A stretch of DNA of 64,000 nucleotides from Propionimicrobium sp. PCR01-08-3 (GTDB lineage: Bacteria > Actinomycetota > Actinomycetes > Propionibacteriales > Propionibacteriaceae). Shown here piece by piece: positions 17,413 to 26,515 of this stretch (positions are counted from its first letter, which is position 1; each line of letters begins with the position of its first letter). Both the position numbers and the translations under genes were made by a program. The stretch covers positions 1 to 64,000 of the forward strand of contig NZ_CP127390.1 of the NCBI RefSeq assembly GCF_030286045.1, read 5' to 3'. The notes beneath the pieces were generated by a model. It saw nothing but the letters and a program-made list of their open reading frames with translations. It did not search any database and was not told the DNA's origin.

Positions 17413-17426
17413 TGGGAGCGCTCCCG
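17413..17426. promoter_or_regulatory. LacI/CebR-like palindrome in a convergent gap
   Basis: TGGGAGCGCTCCCG is a perfect 12-bp palindrome plus flanks, 13 of 14 identical to the published CebR-type operator of Streptomyces. It lies between the 3' ends of argS and ppgK, so it is not in an obvious promoter. It may be fortuitous or mark an unannotated transcript. The rest of the 17393-17557 gap shows nothing else. Confidence 0.3.
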
Positions 17427-17557
17427 GTGCGAGCGGTCAGTTAGGAACCTTAATGGTCTGACGCGATCTGTGCCGGTCTACTCAATTGGGTCGGGCAGTT
17501 GTGGGACGCTGGCGAGGAGAGCGCGCGCGGCGGGTACGCGGGCTCACTCGTCCTTGC

Positions 17558-18325
17558 TCAGCTGGGGATCTGATCGGATGCGGCGATCGCTGCGCCGACG
17601 ATACCGGCGCGATTGAACAAGGTGGCCGGCACGATCGGGGTGCTCAACTCGAGTAACGGCAGAAACTTCTCGTGACTACGGGAGACCCCGCCTCCGACGA
17701 CGAAAAGATCGGGCCAGAAGTACTTCTCCAGGCGGCGGTAGTACTTCTGAAGCCGCTTTGACCAGCGCTTATAGCTGAGGTGCTCGTTTGCCTTGGCGTG
17801 CGCGGACGCCTTGGTCTCTGCATCATGCCCGTTGATCTCGATATGGCCGAGTTCGGTATTGGGCACCAGGACGCCGTTCATGATCAAGGCGGTGCCGATG
17901 CCGGTTCCGAGTGTTGTCATGATCACCAGACCGGGATGGCCTTTGGCTGCGCCGAAATACACTTCGGCGAGGCCTGCAGCGTCCGCATCATTGACCAGGA
18001 CGGTCTTGCGTCCGAGACGCTCGGTGAAGAGCTGTTCTGCATTCACACCTTCCCAAGAAGAATGCAGGTTGGCCATCATCGTCACAGTGCCGTGCACGAC
18101 CGGTGCCGGAAGGGCGATGCCGATCGGTTCATTGCCGAACTGGTCGGAGAATTTCTCGGCTATCTTGGCCACCACATCGGCACAGGCTTTGGGGGTTGCC
18201 TTCTTCGGGGTCGCGATTCGGATGCGCTCTGCAGCGAACTCGCCGGTCGTGAGGTCAACGGGTGCGCCTTTGATGCCCGATCCACCGATGTCGATGCCGA
18301 GCACGAGCTGCGATCGCGAAGTCAT
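17558..18325 (-). CDS. ppgK: polyphosphate glucokinase
   Basis: ROK-family cytoplasmic kinase that phosphorylates glucose with inorganic polyphosphate and often ATP, a hallmark of Actinobacteria. It has 255 residues. The phosphate-binding motif is [15 protein letters not shown] at the N-terminus. The polyphosphate-glucokinase segments [43 protein letters not shown] and [13 protein letters not shown] are all visible. The basic helix is characteristic of strictly polyphosphate-using members. Start ATG 18325. It converges with argS and is divergent from gntR. Confidence 0.95.
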   Translation of the reverse strand: MTSRSQLVLGIDIGGSGIKGAPVDLTTGEFAAERIRIATPKKATPKACADVVAKIAEKFSDQFGNEPIGIALPAPVVHGTVTMMANLHSSWEGVNAEQLFTERLGRKTVLVNDADAAGLAEVYFGAAKGHPGLVIMTTLGTGIGTALIMNGVLVPNTELGHIEINGHDAETKASAHAKANEHLSYKRWSKRLQKYYRRLEKYFWPDLFVVGGGVSRSHEKFLPLLELSTPIVPATLFNRAGIVGAAIAASDQIPS

Positions 18326-18578
18326 GCGGTAATGCTATCGGGCGAAGCCGGACGAGAGCTACTGGTTCATTTGTGCTTGTGGACCCTCTCAGGCTCAGGA
18401 GTTTGACGCATCGACCGGTAGGAGACTACGCGGACAGTGTGGCGTCCGAGCGCCGTGAGTAGTCTTCGAAGTGATCCGTTCGTTCGTCAAAACGTGAGGT
18501 GGGGCCGCGCCTTCGGCTTGGACGAGGGCCCGGATCATTGATGACAGGACCAGATCGGTCGCCCGCCTGTGCTACAAC

Positions 18579-18590
18579 ATTGCATATAAT
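18579..18590. promoter_or_regulatory. candidate GntR operator overlapping the gntR -10 box
   Basis: ATTGCATATAAT, 10 of 12 matches to the palindrome ATTGTATACAAT expected for FadR/VanR-type GntR regulators. It contains TATAAT, a good -10 hexamer, 34 bp upstream of the gntR start. Similar sites precede the PdxA-Tct operon (19409) and the MFS gene (24998), so autoregulation and regulon control are inferred. Confidence 0.5.
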
Positions 18591-18624
18591 TCTGCCAAAT
18601 CCTTTAGACCGAGGAGGGCCTGCC

Positions 18625-19317
18625 GTGGCCATCGAAGATGATGATCTCGCCGAAGTGCTCAGCGAGCATCCGCTTGGACTGGCCGGTCAGGCCTATGACA
18701 GTCTCGTCGATCTGATACTTCAGGGTGAATTGAGGCCGATGCAGCCATTGCGCATCCATTCATTGGCCAAGAGCATGGGGGTTTCTGCGACACCGGTACG
18801 CGAAGCGTTGGTCCGGGCCAGCGCCAGTGGCCTGGTGGTGCGCGAGAACAACAAAGGCTTTCGGGTGTCCCCACGCCCCGGCGCTACCGAACTGGACGAC
18901 CTCTTCGAGGCCAGAATGACTATCGAGGAGAAGACCGCATGGTTGGCCGCCTCCCACGTGAATGCCGAGTTGCTGGCAAACCTCGAAGCCACCTGGCATT
19001 ATCAGCAGGCCTGGGATGCGGCGGACAGCTTCGAAGGATTCCGCGGCTTCTTGGACGCCGACCATGACTTCCATGCCCACATCGCGAGAGCCGCAGGCAA
19101 CCACTACCTCGCCTCGGCGCTGGAGGTGATGGGCAGCCATGTCCAGCGCTATCGATCCTTCGATGAAGAGGTCGTGGCCGATCAGGCGCAGACTCTTACC
19201 GAGCATCGTGCCATCATCGAGGCGCTGGCCAACCGCAATCCGGACGCCGCCCAAGCTGCGATGCGGCTGCACCTGGCAAACCTGAGGATGCGCGTCCGCA
19301 AAGAACGCGAGAGCTGA
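18625..19317 (+). CDS. GntR-family (FadR/FCD type) transcriptional regulator
   Basis: A 230-residue DNA-binding protein. The winged helix spans about 20-80, with LRIHSLAKSMGVSATPVREALVRASASGLV the helix-turn-helix and wing start. The all-helical FCD effector domain spans about 95-220, with FLDADHDFHAHIARAAGN and LTEHRAIIEAL holding the usual metal-binding D and H residues. Such regulators usually sense small carboxylates or sugar acids. Start GTG 18625 is chosen because GAGGAGGG lies 6 nt upstream and family similarity begins after it; the longer frame from 18499 is unlikely. It lies 270 bp upstream of the PdxA2-TctBAC operon and probably represses it. Confidence 0.9.
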   Translation: MAIEDDDLAEVLSEHPLGLAGQAYDSLVDLILQGELRPMQPLRIHSLAKSMGVSATPVREALVRASASGLVVRENNKGFRVSPRPGATELDDLFEARMTIEEKTAWLAASHVNAELLANLEATWHYQQAWDAADSFEGFRGFLDADHDFHAHIARAAGNHYLASALEVMGSHVQRYRSFDEEVVADQAQTLTEHRAIIEALANRNPDAAQAAMRLHLANLRMRVRKERES

Positions 19318-19408
19318 TAGAAAGGCGCTCTGCCGGACCCACCGGACGTGTCCGGCCCCTGGAAGGAAAAGCAATTGTGCGCAGCCGACCTGGGTTGACT
19401 GACCACGA

Positions 19409-19420
19409 AATATATACAAT
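19409..19420. promoter_or_regulatory. candidate GntR operator before the PdxA2-Tct operon
   Basis: AATATATACAAT matches 10 of 12 positions of ATTGTATACAAT. A TTGACT hexamer at 19395-19400 lies just upstream, but spacing to a clear -10 is not ideal. The site is 170 bp from the start of the PdxA-like gene. Confidence 0.45.
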
Positions 19421-19589
19421 ACTGACGCAGGTAAGCGGAATCGGATATCCGGCGAAGGGGCCAGACAAGGTGATAATTCCCAGCTGCGTTCAGGTACTTG
19501 ATTTCGTCAGCACGTTGAAGTGAGCCAAATCGGGGCTCGCGGTAGCAACACCGAGAGCCTGTCATCCACGTCATCGATGGGAGACTGCA

Positions 19590-20615
19590 ATGCGTGATCT
19601 GATTGATACTGAGTCTATTCGACCCAGATTGGCGATGACTTTAGGCGACTTGTCGGGGGTGGGGCCTGAATTGGCGGTGAAGCTCCTGGCCAATGAGGAG
19701 AACCGTAACAAGGCAGATATCCATTTGCTGGCCTCGCCCGCAGAACTGAAACGGTTCGCCGATGAAGTCGGCGTCGCAATCCCTGTCGCTGATCAGGCTG
19801 AGCACGGCAAGGTCGTTTTGGTGGGTTCGAAGCTCGCGGACGTGCCTGTCGAGCGTGGGGTGGCGTCCGTCGCGGGAGGCAAGCGAGTGATGAGCGACCT
19901 GCTGGACTGCCTGGAGCTGTTCAAACAGAACAAGATCGACTCGATCCAGTTCCTGCCGCTCAACAAGTCGGCGCTGCACGATGCGGGAATGCACGAGGAG
20001 GACGAGCTTCGCTGGTTCGCCAAAGAACTCGGCTTCACCGGCACCACGTCGGAGTTGAACTTCTCCGGGCATCTGACGACCTCGCGGGTGACCTCGCACT
20101 GTCCGATCAGCGACGTCTCCAGACGCATCAATGCACGTTCGGTTTATGAGGCGATTCGGCTGCTCAACGAGGTGATCAGCGCCAACGGCATCGAGAAGCC
20201 TCGGCTGGCGGTTTGCGCGCTGAACCCGCATGCCGGCGAATCGGGCCAGTTCGGGCGCGAGGAAATCGACCACATCGCTCCCGGTATCAAGCTGGCAGTC
20301 AATGAAGGGATCGATGCGAAGGGGCCCTTCCCCTGCGACACGATCTTCATCGCGGCCCGCGACAGACAGTATGACGGCGTCGTGACGATGTATCACGACC
20401 AAGGCCAGATCGCCATGAAGCTGATGGGCTTCGACGGCGGCGTCACCGTGCAAGGTGGGCTGCCGGTTCCGATCGCGACCCCTGCCCATGGCACGGCCTA
20501 CAACATCGTCGGCCAGAACAAGGCAAGCATCGGTCCCGCCCAGCAGGCATTCGACATCGCGGTTGCCCTCGGCCGCAGGACCGTCGCGAAGCGGGCTGGG
20601 CAGCAGCATGAGTGA
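19590..20615 (+). CDS. PdxA2-type 4-phospho-hydroxyacid dehydrogenase
   Basis: A 341-residue NAD-dependent oxidative decarboxylase of the PdxA family. Family residues are conserved: GDLSGVGPE near the N-terminus, the metal-binding histidines in RVTSHCPI, LNPHAGESG and MYHDQGQIAMK, and PAHGTAYNI near the C-terminus. The substrate-binding His-Thr pair of true PdxA (GHTEF) is replaced by GTTSEL, which argues against pyridoxal biosynthesis. Homologues called PdxA2 act on D-threonate or D-erythronate 4-phosphate together with a DUF1537 kinase, but no kinase is present in this window. The gene overlaps tctB by 8 bp, linking it to tricarboxylate-type uptake. Confidence 0.85.
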   Translation: MRDLIDTESIRPRLAMTLGDLSGVGPELAVKLLANEENRNKADIHLLASPAELKRFADEVGVAIPVADQAEHGKVVLVGSKLADVPVERGVASVAGGKRVMSDLLDCLELFKQNKIDSIQFLPLNKSALHDAGMHEEDELRWFAKELGFTGTTSELNFSGHLTTSRVTSHCPISDVSRRINARSVYEAIRLLNEVISANGIEKPRLAVCALNPHAGESGQFGREEIDHIAPGIKLAVNEGIDAKGPFPCDTIFIAARDRQYDGVVTMYHDQGQIAMKLMGFDGGVTVQGGLPVPIATPAHGTAYNIVGQNKASIGPAQQAFDIAVALGRRTVAKRAGQQHE

Positions 20616-21159
20616 ATCAGTGGCTCATGAGGCGGGAGCACACAAGCGTGTCGAGTTGGGACCATGGATCGTTCGGCTGATATTTCTGGGAATCGGCATC
20701 GCGGTATTGGTCGGCTCGATCGGTTACGGGCTTGAGACGGCCGACGGGCTTGTCGGTCCGGGCATGGTGCCGTTCCTCGCGTCCGTGGTCATGGTGCTGG
20801 CGACGCTTGTTGAGTGCCTGAATGCACTGCGCAAGCAGCGCGCCGGAGCCGAGGGGACAGAAGAAGCGAACGCGATAGCGGACGCCGACGATGTCGATAA
20901 TCTTGGACGCACCGCCGCCCAGCGGAATCGGGCAGTTGTTTTGGTTTTCGGGGCGATCCTGCTGACCGTCCTGCTCACTAGGATCATCGGACTCCTGATC
21001 TCACTCAGCCTGATGGTATTCGGGCTGATCGCGTTCGTCGAGCGTAAACCCTGGTGGATCGCGTTGATCGCTGGTGTCGGGTCGTTCGTGTTCGGCTGGG
21101 TGGTCTTCGGGCTCGTGCTCAACGTTCCGTTGCCTACCGGCATGCTCGGTCTGATCTAG
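20608..21159 (+). CDS. tctB: TctB-type small membrane subunit of a tripartite tricarboxylate transporter
   Basis: A 183-residue protein with four predicted helices (LIFLGIGIAVLVGSIGYG; PFLASVVMVLATLVECL; AVVLVFGAILLTVLLTRIIGL; WWIALIAGVGSFVFGWVVFGL). The two halves are joined by a charged loop rich in Asp/Glu/Ala. This matches the small TctB subunit, which partners TctA in the membrane. Start ATG 20608 overlaps the pdxA2 stop, so the genes are translationally coupled. The order TctB, TctA, TctC is a common variant. Confidence 0.88.
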   Translation: MSESVAHEAGAHKRVELGPWIVRLIFLGIGIAVLVGSIGYGLETADGLVGPGMVPFLASVVMVLATLVECLNALRKQRAGAEGTEEANAIADADDVDNLGRTAAQRNRAVVLVFGAILLTVLLTRIIGLLISLSLMVFGLIAFVERKPWWIALIAGVGSFVFGWVVFGLVLNVPLPTGMLGLI

Positions 21160-21171
21160 GGATGGTGAATC

Positions 21172-22668
21172 ATGCTTGAGAACATCCTCTTAGGCTTTTC
21201 AACTTCGTTGACACCCGAGAATCTGTTGTGGTGCCTGATCGGCGTCGTGCTGGGCACAGTGATCGGTATGTTGCCCGGACTCGGTGCGACGACAGGCGTG
21301 GCGGTATTGTTGCCACTCACCTTGTCGATGGAGCCGGTGACTGCCCTCATCATGCTCGCCGGCATCTACTATGGCTGCCAATATGGGGGCACAATCGCTG
21401 CCGTGCTGATTGCAACCCCGGGAGACGCAAACGCGGTCGCTACCGTGATCGACGGGTATGCACTGGCCAGAAAAGGGCAGGCGGGCAAGGCTCTTGCCAT
21501 TGCCGCAATCGGATCGTTCGTTGCGGCGGTCATCTCGCTGGTTCTGCTCATGCTGATAGCGGCTCCGATCGCGACTTTTGCCCTGCGGTTCGGTCCGGCC
21601 GAAATGCTGGCCATCATGATCATGGGTTTGCTCACGATCATCTCTTTCTCAGGTGACAATCTCGCCAAGGGTCTGATGATGGCGGGGCTCGGCCTCTTCC
21701 TGTCCGCCGTGGGCATGTCGACCGGCTTCGCTCAGGCGCGCTTCACGTTCGGCAATATCCAGTTGCTCGGCGGTATCGATTTCGTTGTCGTGATGATCGG
21801 AGTCTTCGCAATCGGTGAAGTCGTGAGCCAGATCGGCACCGGTGGTGTCGAGCCGATCACGACTCGCATGCGTGACATGAGAATCAAGCGCAATGATGTC
21901 AAGCAATCGATGCCGTCGATTCTGCGTGGCAGCGGCGTCGGCTTTGCGCTCGGCACACTGCCGGGGGCGGGATCGACTCTCGCCGCCTTGGTCGCGTACG
22001 GCGTCGAGAAGCAGGTCAGTCCTTTCCGTAGGAACTTTGGTAAAGGCGCCATTCAAGGCGTGGCCGCTGCCGAATCCGCCAACAACGCTGCCAATGCCAA
22101 CTTCATTCCGACCCTGGCCCTCGGAATTCCCGGCGGTACGACGACTGCTGTGCTGCTGGGCGCATTCGTGATGTATGGCGTGCAACCGGGCCCCTTGCTA
22201 TTCCAGAGTCAGCCGTCGCTGGTGTGGGGCCTGCTGACGTCGTTCTTCATTGGCAATGTCATCCTGCTTGTCCTGAACTTGCCGCTGGCACCGGTTTTCG
22301 CTCAGGCACTCCGCTTGAACTATTCGTACCTGTATCCACTGATCCTGTTCTTCTCCATGATCGGCGCCTTCGCCGTCGGCAATAACCTGTTCGCGCTGAC
22401 CGTCTTGTTCGCGGCAGGCGTTGCCGGGTTCTTCTTGAAGAAATACGACTACCCCACGGCTCCGCTGATCCTTGGCCTGGTGCTCGGCCCAATGGTCGAG
22501 AAGGCACTCGTCCAGACCTCCTCCTATTCGAATGGGGATCTCACCGTGCTGTTCAAAGAGCCGCTCGCGCTGGCGATTCTGCTGATCACCGTCGTCATCA
22601 TGGTGATCCCCAATGTGGCCAAGCGCGTGGGACGCAAGCCGAAGGCTGCCGTCCCGGTCACGCAATAG
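21172..22668 (+). CDS. tctA: TctA large membrane subunit of a tripartite tricarboxylate transporter
   Basis: A 498-residue permease with about 12 helices. TctA hallmarks are GTVIGMLPGLGATTGVAVLLP, YYGCQYGGTIAAVLIATPGD, GTLPGAGSTLAALVAYGVEK and ESANNAANANFIPTLALGIPGG. Tct transporters use a binding protein (TctC, next gene) and an ion gradient to import citrate or other carboxylates. Start ATG 21172 is 12 bp after tctB, with AGGGATGG upstream. The substrate is unknown; the neighbouring PdxA2 suggests a four-carbon hydroxy-acid. Confidence 0.95.
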   Translation: MLENILLGFSTSLTPENLLWCLIGVVLGTVIGMLPGLGATTGVAVLLPLTLSMEPVTALIMLAGIYYGCQYGGTIAAVLIATPGDANAVATVIDGYALARKGQAGKALAIAAIGSFVAAVISLVLLMLIAAPIATFALRFGPAEMLAIMIMGLLTIISFSGDNLAKGLMMAGLGLFLSAVGMSTGFAQARFTFGNIQLLGGIDFVVVMIGVFAIGEVVSQIGTGGVEPITTRMRDMRIKRNDVKQSMPSILRGSGVGFALGTLPGAGSTLAALVAYGVEKQVSPFRRNFGKGAIQGVAAAESANNAANANFIPTLALGIPGGTTTAVLLGAFVMYGVQPGPLLFQSQPSLVWGLLTSFFIGNVILLVLNLPLAPVFAQALRLNYSYLYPLILFFSMIGAFAVGNNLFALTVLFAAGVAGFFLKKYDYPTAPLILGLVLGPMVEKALVQTSSYSNGDLTVLFKEPLALAILLITVVIMVIPNVAKRVGRKPKAAVPVTQ

Positions 22669-22707
22669 GCAACTAACCGTAAACACCACACTCAAAGGAG
22701 AGACGAC

Positions 22708-23685
22708 ATGACTAAAAGCAAGCTCGCATGCGCCGTTGCTGGGACAGCAGCCCTGACATTGGCGCTGGCAGGTTGCTCGGGAGGCGACTCCGGCTCTGGC
22801 TCGGGAGATGGCTTCGATCCCGGTGATCGCATCACAATGATCGTGCCGATGGGTCCCGGAGGTGGATCCGATGTTTCGGGTCGCGCCATCGCGTCCGGGC
22901 TCGAAGGCGTCACGGATAAGACGATCTCGGTGGAAAACCTGCAGGGCGGTGGCGGCGCGGTCGGATATGCGGAGTTCATGACGCATGAGGGAGATGCTTC
23001 ATATCTGCTCGGTACCGAGACTGCGATGGTGAACCTGCCTCTGACACAAGATGTGCCGTTCACCTGGCAGTCCTTCACCCCGATCATGAAAGTGGGTCAG
23101 GACTCGGCAATGGTCGTGGTCTCAAAGGACTCGGCGTACACCAGTTGCGCGGAGGTCGTCGAGGCCGCCAGGACTTCAACAGTGAAAGCGGCCGCGTCCG
23201 GAGGCCCGACTGGCAATGATGCGATTCAGCTGAACTTGATTCAAAAGGATCAAGGAATCACCTTCCAGCAGGTGCCCTATGAATCGGGTGGCGAAGCGAT
23301 CGCGGCTGCCATGGGCGGCCATGTCGACATCGCGGTCGCGAATCCGAGCGAGATCGTCGGTCAGCTGGAATCGGGCGACATGAAAGCGCTCTGTGCGATT
23401 TCTGATGAGCGCTACTCCTATGACGACTTGAAAGACATCCCGACGACCATCGAAGAAGGTATCAACGTGACCTTCTCTCAGTTCCGCGGAATTATTGCTC
23501 CGGGTGGGCTGAGCGACGAGGCGAAGCAGTACTGGATCGACGCCTCAAAGCAGTACGCCGAGACGGATGAGTTCACGACGTACATGGAGGACAACTACAT
23601 GCAGACCGCACCGCTGTACGGCGATGAATTCGCTGACTATCTCAGTGACTACGAGGCTGACTTGAAGGCCGGTTTGGACGCCTGA
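22708..23685 (+). CDS. tctC: TctC-family solute-binding lipoprotein
   Basis: A 325-residue extracytoplasmic binding protein of the tripartite tricarboxylate transporter. A lipoprotein signal peptide ends in LALAGC (Cys23), followed by a Gly/Ser linker. The mature part has ITMIVPMGPGGGSDVSGRAI, the characteristic carboxylate-loop region, and QVPYESGGEAIAAAMGGHVDIAV. An AAAGGAGAG ribosome site precedes ATG 22708. It is the last gene of the operon and is followed by a 12-bp-stem terminator. Confidence 0.95.
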   Translation: MTKSKLACAVAGTAALTLALAGCSGGDSGSGSGDGFDPGDRITMIVPMGPGGGSDVSGRAIASGLEGVTDKTISVENLQGGGGAVGYAEFMTHEGDASYLLGTETAMVNLPLTQDVPFTWQSFTPIMKVGQDSAMVVVSKDSAYTSCAEVVEAARTSTVKAAASGGPTGNDAIQLNLIQKDQGITFQQVPYESGGEAIAAAMGGHVDIAVANPSEIVGQLESGDMKALCAISDERYSYDDLKDIPTTIEEGINVTFSQFRGIIAPGGLSDEAKQYWIDASKQYAETDEFTTYMEDNYMQTAPLYGDEFADYLSDYEADLKAGLDA

Positions 23686-23714
23686 TCCAGCTGGCAGCCC
23701 TCAATGAAGCACTT

Positions 23715-23750
23715 CTGGGTGCGGTAGGAGCCGGGTCTTACCGCACCCAG
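23715..23750. terminator. bidirectional terminator hairpin overlapping the CPBP gene end
   Basis: CTGGGTGCGGTA (23715-23726) pairs perfectly with TACCGCACCCAG (23739-23750) around a 12-nt loop. It sits between the convergent tctC and CPBP genes, and its right arm is the last codons and stop region of the CPBP gene. Confidence 0.65.
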
Positions 23751-24811
23751 ATTCTGTCGCTCGATGTCGCCAACCGACGGCGCCGAACCCAGAAGGGTCG
23801 GACGATCAAGCCCCGGCGGGCGACCGCGACCAGCAGCCAGATGCCCACCGCGGTGAGCACAACGATTGTCAGGGTCGAGGCCTCGATGCCGAATGATCCA
23901 CCGCTCAGCCACTCGGGTCCCGTCAACGACGACCGCAGGAAGCCGTTGCCCGATGTGGAAGTGCCCGATACGACGATGCCCAGTACCGGCCCCTGCACCA
24001 CGTTCCAGGCAAAGTGCAGCCCCATCACCGTCCACAAGCTGCGGGTGAATGCATACAAGGCGGCGAACAAGATGCCTGCCTCGAAGGCGATGCCGACGGC
24101 ACCGAGCAACGTGGCTTGCGGGTTACCGAGATGCCCTGCTCCGAAGAAGACCGCGCTGACGGCGATCGCCGCCCAGGTGCCGAAGCCGGCTTCCACGAAC
24201 CGGAACAGGATTCCACGAAACAAGATCTCCTCGGTGACGGCGGCGGACAATCCGACGGTCAGCAGCGCCGACCACCACGAGTAGCCGAAATTCACGCCTT
24301 CGATCCGAAACACCCCGAGCAGCCCCAAACAGCCGGCACATATCGCCATCAGCACGACTCCGAGCGCGATACCTGAGGCCAATCCCCGAACTGCCCGCCT
24401 GGGGGCAAGCTCATACAAGGGCCTGCGCCGTTCGACGAAACGCCCGACCACCCAGTAGGCAACCACAATTGCCACGACTGCGGCGGCCTGAACCCAGACC
24501 TGCAGCGTCGTCCACATCGAGTCGGACGAGAACCCGAGCGAATTGTTCACCATGGTTGCGACGAAGACGATCGCAACCATTGCGGCCGCCACGATCGCAC
24601 CGAACACCAACAGGCGGACGAAGCCGTTGTATTGCAGGGCCGTCCGCCCTGCCCGTTGATCGGTCGGACGCAACGGCTGGTCAACAGGAAGCAGGTCCGC
24701 GTCACGAACCGCGGATGGAGCGCCGAAGATCCGGTCGAGAATACCGGCTCGGCGTCCATCCGAGGGAGTCCGCGCCGACGAAGCAACAGGCATGTCATTC
24801 ACACAGAGCAT
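23738..24811 (-). CDS. CPBP-family intramembrane metalloprotease (CAAX/bacteriocin-processing type)
   Basis: A 357-residue polytopic protein. A ~60-residue polar N-terminus precedes roughly eight helices. The three CPBP motifs are visible: TEEILFRGILFRFVE, VSAVFFGAGHLGN and LHFAWNVVQG, giving the paired glutamates, histidine and late histidine of the metal site. Family members process prenylated or bacteriocin substrates, but most actinobacterial ones are uncharacterised. Start at 24811 or 24793; neither has a strong ribosome site. It is convergent with tctC. Confidence 0.87.
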   Translation of the reverse strand: MLCVNDMPVASSARTPSDGRRAGILDRIFGAPSAVRDADLLPVDQPLRPTDQRAGRTALQYNGFVRLLVFGAIVAAAMVAIVFVATMVNNSLGFSSDSMWTTLQVWVQAAAVVAIVVAYWVVGRFVERRRPLYELAPRRAVRGLASGIALGVVLMAICAGCLGLLGVFRIEGVNFGYSWWSALLTVGLSAAVTEEILFRGILFRFVEAGFGTWAAIAVSAVFFGAGHLGNPQATLLGAVGIAFEAGILFAALYAFTRSLWTVMGLHFAWNVVQGPVLGIVVSGTSTSGNGFLRSSLTGPEWLSGGSFGIEASTLTIVVLTAVGIWLLVAVARRGLIVRPFWVRRRRLATSSDRIWVR

Positions 24812-24997
24812 CCCATCAGCTCATGAGCCGACCAGCGGTTTCATCGCCGGATTCTTTGATGGCGTGTCGCATTTCGGACGGCCTGCTGTGCGTCACATCG
24901 TCAATCGGGCACCGCGCGCGACGTGGCCATCAGTACCCGCCCAACGCCTGGGAAAATCACCGGTATCGAATATCACACGGTACCAATCAGCCGATGG

Positions 24998-25009
24998 ATG
25001 ATATACGAT
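24998..25009. promoter_or_regulatory. candidate GntR operator before the MFS gene
   Basis: ATGATATACGAT matches 9 of 12 positions of ATTGTATACAAT, 70 bp upstream of the MFS start. It is weaker than the sites at 18579 and 19409 but similarly placed. The 24812-25078 gap carries no other recognised feature. Confidence 0.35.
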
Positions 25010-25078
25010 GTAGGAAGCTGACCGCCGATGGCCGGCGTTGATATCCAAAAGAACCACGCACACTGAATCGAGACATTG

Positions 25079-26515
25079 ATGTCCGCAGATCCAAAAAAGG
25101 CAGTATCGAAAGAGGCGGAACCAATAGCGGAGCCGATCCCTTACGATCACGCTCGGCGCTACGACCTGTCGGAAAGCGCCACCAAGAAGGTCTTCAAGCA
25201 CCTCATCCCCTTCTTGCTGCTGATGTATGTCATCGCCTTCCTCGATCGCAGCAATGTCGGCTTCGCCAAGACCGAATTCGAGGTTGACTTCGGCATTTCT
25301 GCCGGCGCTTATGCATTCGGAGCCGGTCTGTTCTTCATCGGCTATGCCGTCTTCGAGGTCCCCAGCAACATCATGATGCACAGGGTCGGCGCCAAATGGT
25401 GGATGGCCAGGATCATGATCTCCTGGGGCCTGGTGGCCGCCGCGTTCTTCTTCGTCAGCGGTCCGGTCAGCTTCTACATCTTGCGGTTCCTGCTCGGCGT
25501 GGCCGAGGCAGGCTTCTTCCCCGGCGTCATTTTGTATTTGACCTACTGGGTGCCTGCGCGTCACCTCAACCGGGCCCGCGGCATGTTCTATATGGGCCTC
25601 GCCCTTGCCGGCATCATCGGCAACCCGATCTCCGGGGCCCTGCTGCAGATGGACGGCATCTGGGGCTGGCGCGGCATCCAGTGGATGTTCCTCATCGAGG
25701 GCATCGTCGCCACCCTTGTCGGTTTCTGGTCATACCACTACCTCACCGACAAGCCGCTCGATGCACACAAGTGGCTCGAGCCCGAAGAGCGCCAGGCGCT
25801 GAACGACACCATCGAGAGCGAATCTGTCAGCAAGGCCGAAGGTCAAGCACCGCACAAGATCTCCGCAGCTCTCGTCGACTGGCGCGTGTGGTACTTCTGC
25901 CTGATCTACTTCGGCATCCAGATCGCCGTCTACGGCATGACGTTCTTCCTGCCCACTCAGGTCGCCAGCATCACCGGCCAGAGCCTTGGGTTCGCGTCGT
26001 CCCTGGTCACCGCCATTCCGTGGATCTTCGGTCTCATCTCGGTGCTCTACTTCCCGGGGCTGGCCGACCGGACGCGTAAGCAGCATCTGATCGGCACCTC
26101 GCTGTTGGTGGTCGCCGGCATCGGGCTGGGCTGCTCCGGAATCTTCGCCGCCCATCCCGTGATGGCGATTGCCGGCCTATCCTTCGCCGCCATCGGGTTC
26201 GTGGGCATGCAGGCGATCTTCTGGTCGCTGCCCACCGAGTATCTGACCGGCGTCGCCGCGGCGACCGGCATCGGATTGGTCAACTCAATCGGCAACCTCG
26301 GTGGTTTCGTGGCGCCGAACCTGCGTACCTGGGCCGAGGGCCTGTGGGGGGATTCCGCTGGTGTCATCACCTTGGGTATCGCCTCCATCGTCGCCGGTGT
26401 GCTGTTCGGAGTGACGAAATTCTTCAAGAAGGCCAACGACATCGAGGCCGGACATATCGAGGGCATCGATCCTTCGCTTTCGCCATCCACTGACGATGTG
26501 AAGCGAGCAATCTAA
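25079..26515 (+). CDS. MFS transporter, anion:cation symporter (sugar acid/tartrate type)
   Basis: A 478-residue permease with 12 predicted helices and a polar N-terminus. Family segments are LLLMYVIAFLDRSNVGFAK (helix 1, with the DRSN motif of the ACS family), GYAVFEVPSNIMMHRVGAKWW, RFLLGVAEAGFFPGVILYLTYW and GMFYMGLALAGIIGNPISG. ACS members carry galactonate, glucarate, tartrate or phthalate. The frame begins with TTG, but ATG 25079 is used. A GntR-like site upstream suggests co-control with the PdxA2-Tct operon. Confidence 0.92.
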   Translation: MSADPKKAVSKEAEPIAEPIPYDHARRYDLSESATKKVFKHLIPFLLLMYVIAFLDRSNVGFAKTEFEVDFGISAGAYAFGAGLFFIGYAVFEVPSNIMMHRVGAKWWMARIMISWGLVAAAFFFVSGPVSFYILRFLLGVAEAGFFPGVILYLTYWVPARHLNRARGMFYMGLALAGIIGNPISGALLQMDGIWGWRGIQWMFLIEGIVATLVGFWSYHYLTDKPLDAHKWLEPEERQALNDTIESESVSKAEGQAPHKISAALVDWRVWYFCLIYFGIQIAVYGMTFFLPTQVASITGQSLGFASSLVTAIPWIFGLISVLYFPGLADRTRKQHLIGTSLLVVAGIGLGCSGIFAAHPVMAIAGLSFAAIGFVGMQAIFWSLPTEYLTGVAAATGIGLVNSIGNLGGFVAPNLRTWAEGLWGDSAGVITLGIASIVAGVLFGVTKFFKKANDIEAGHIEGIDPSLSPSTDDVKRAI

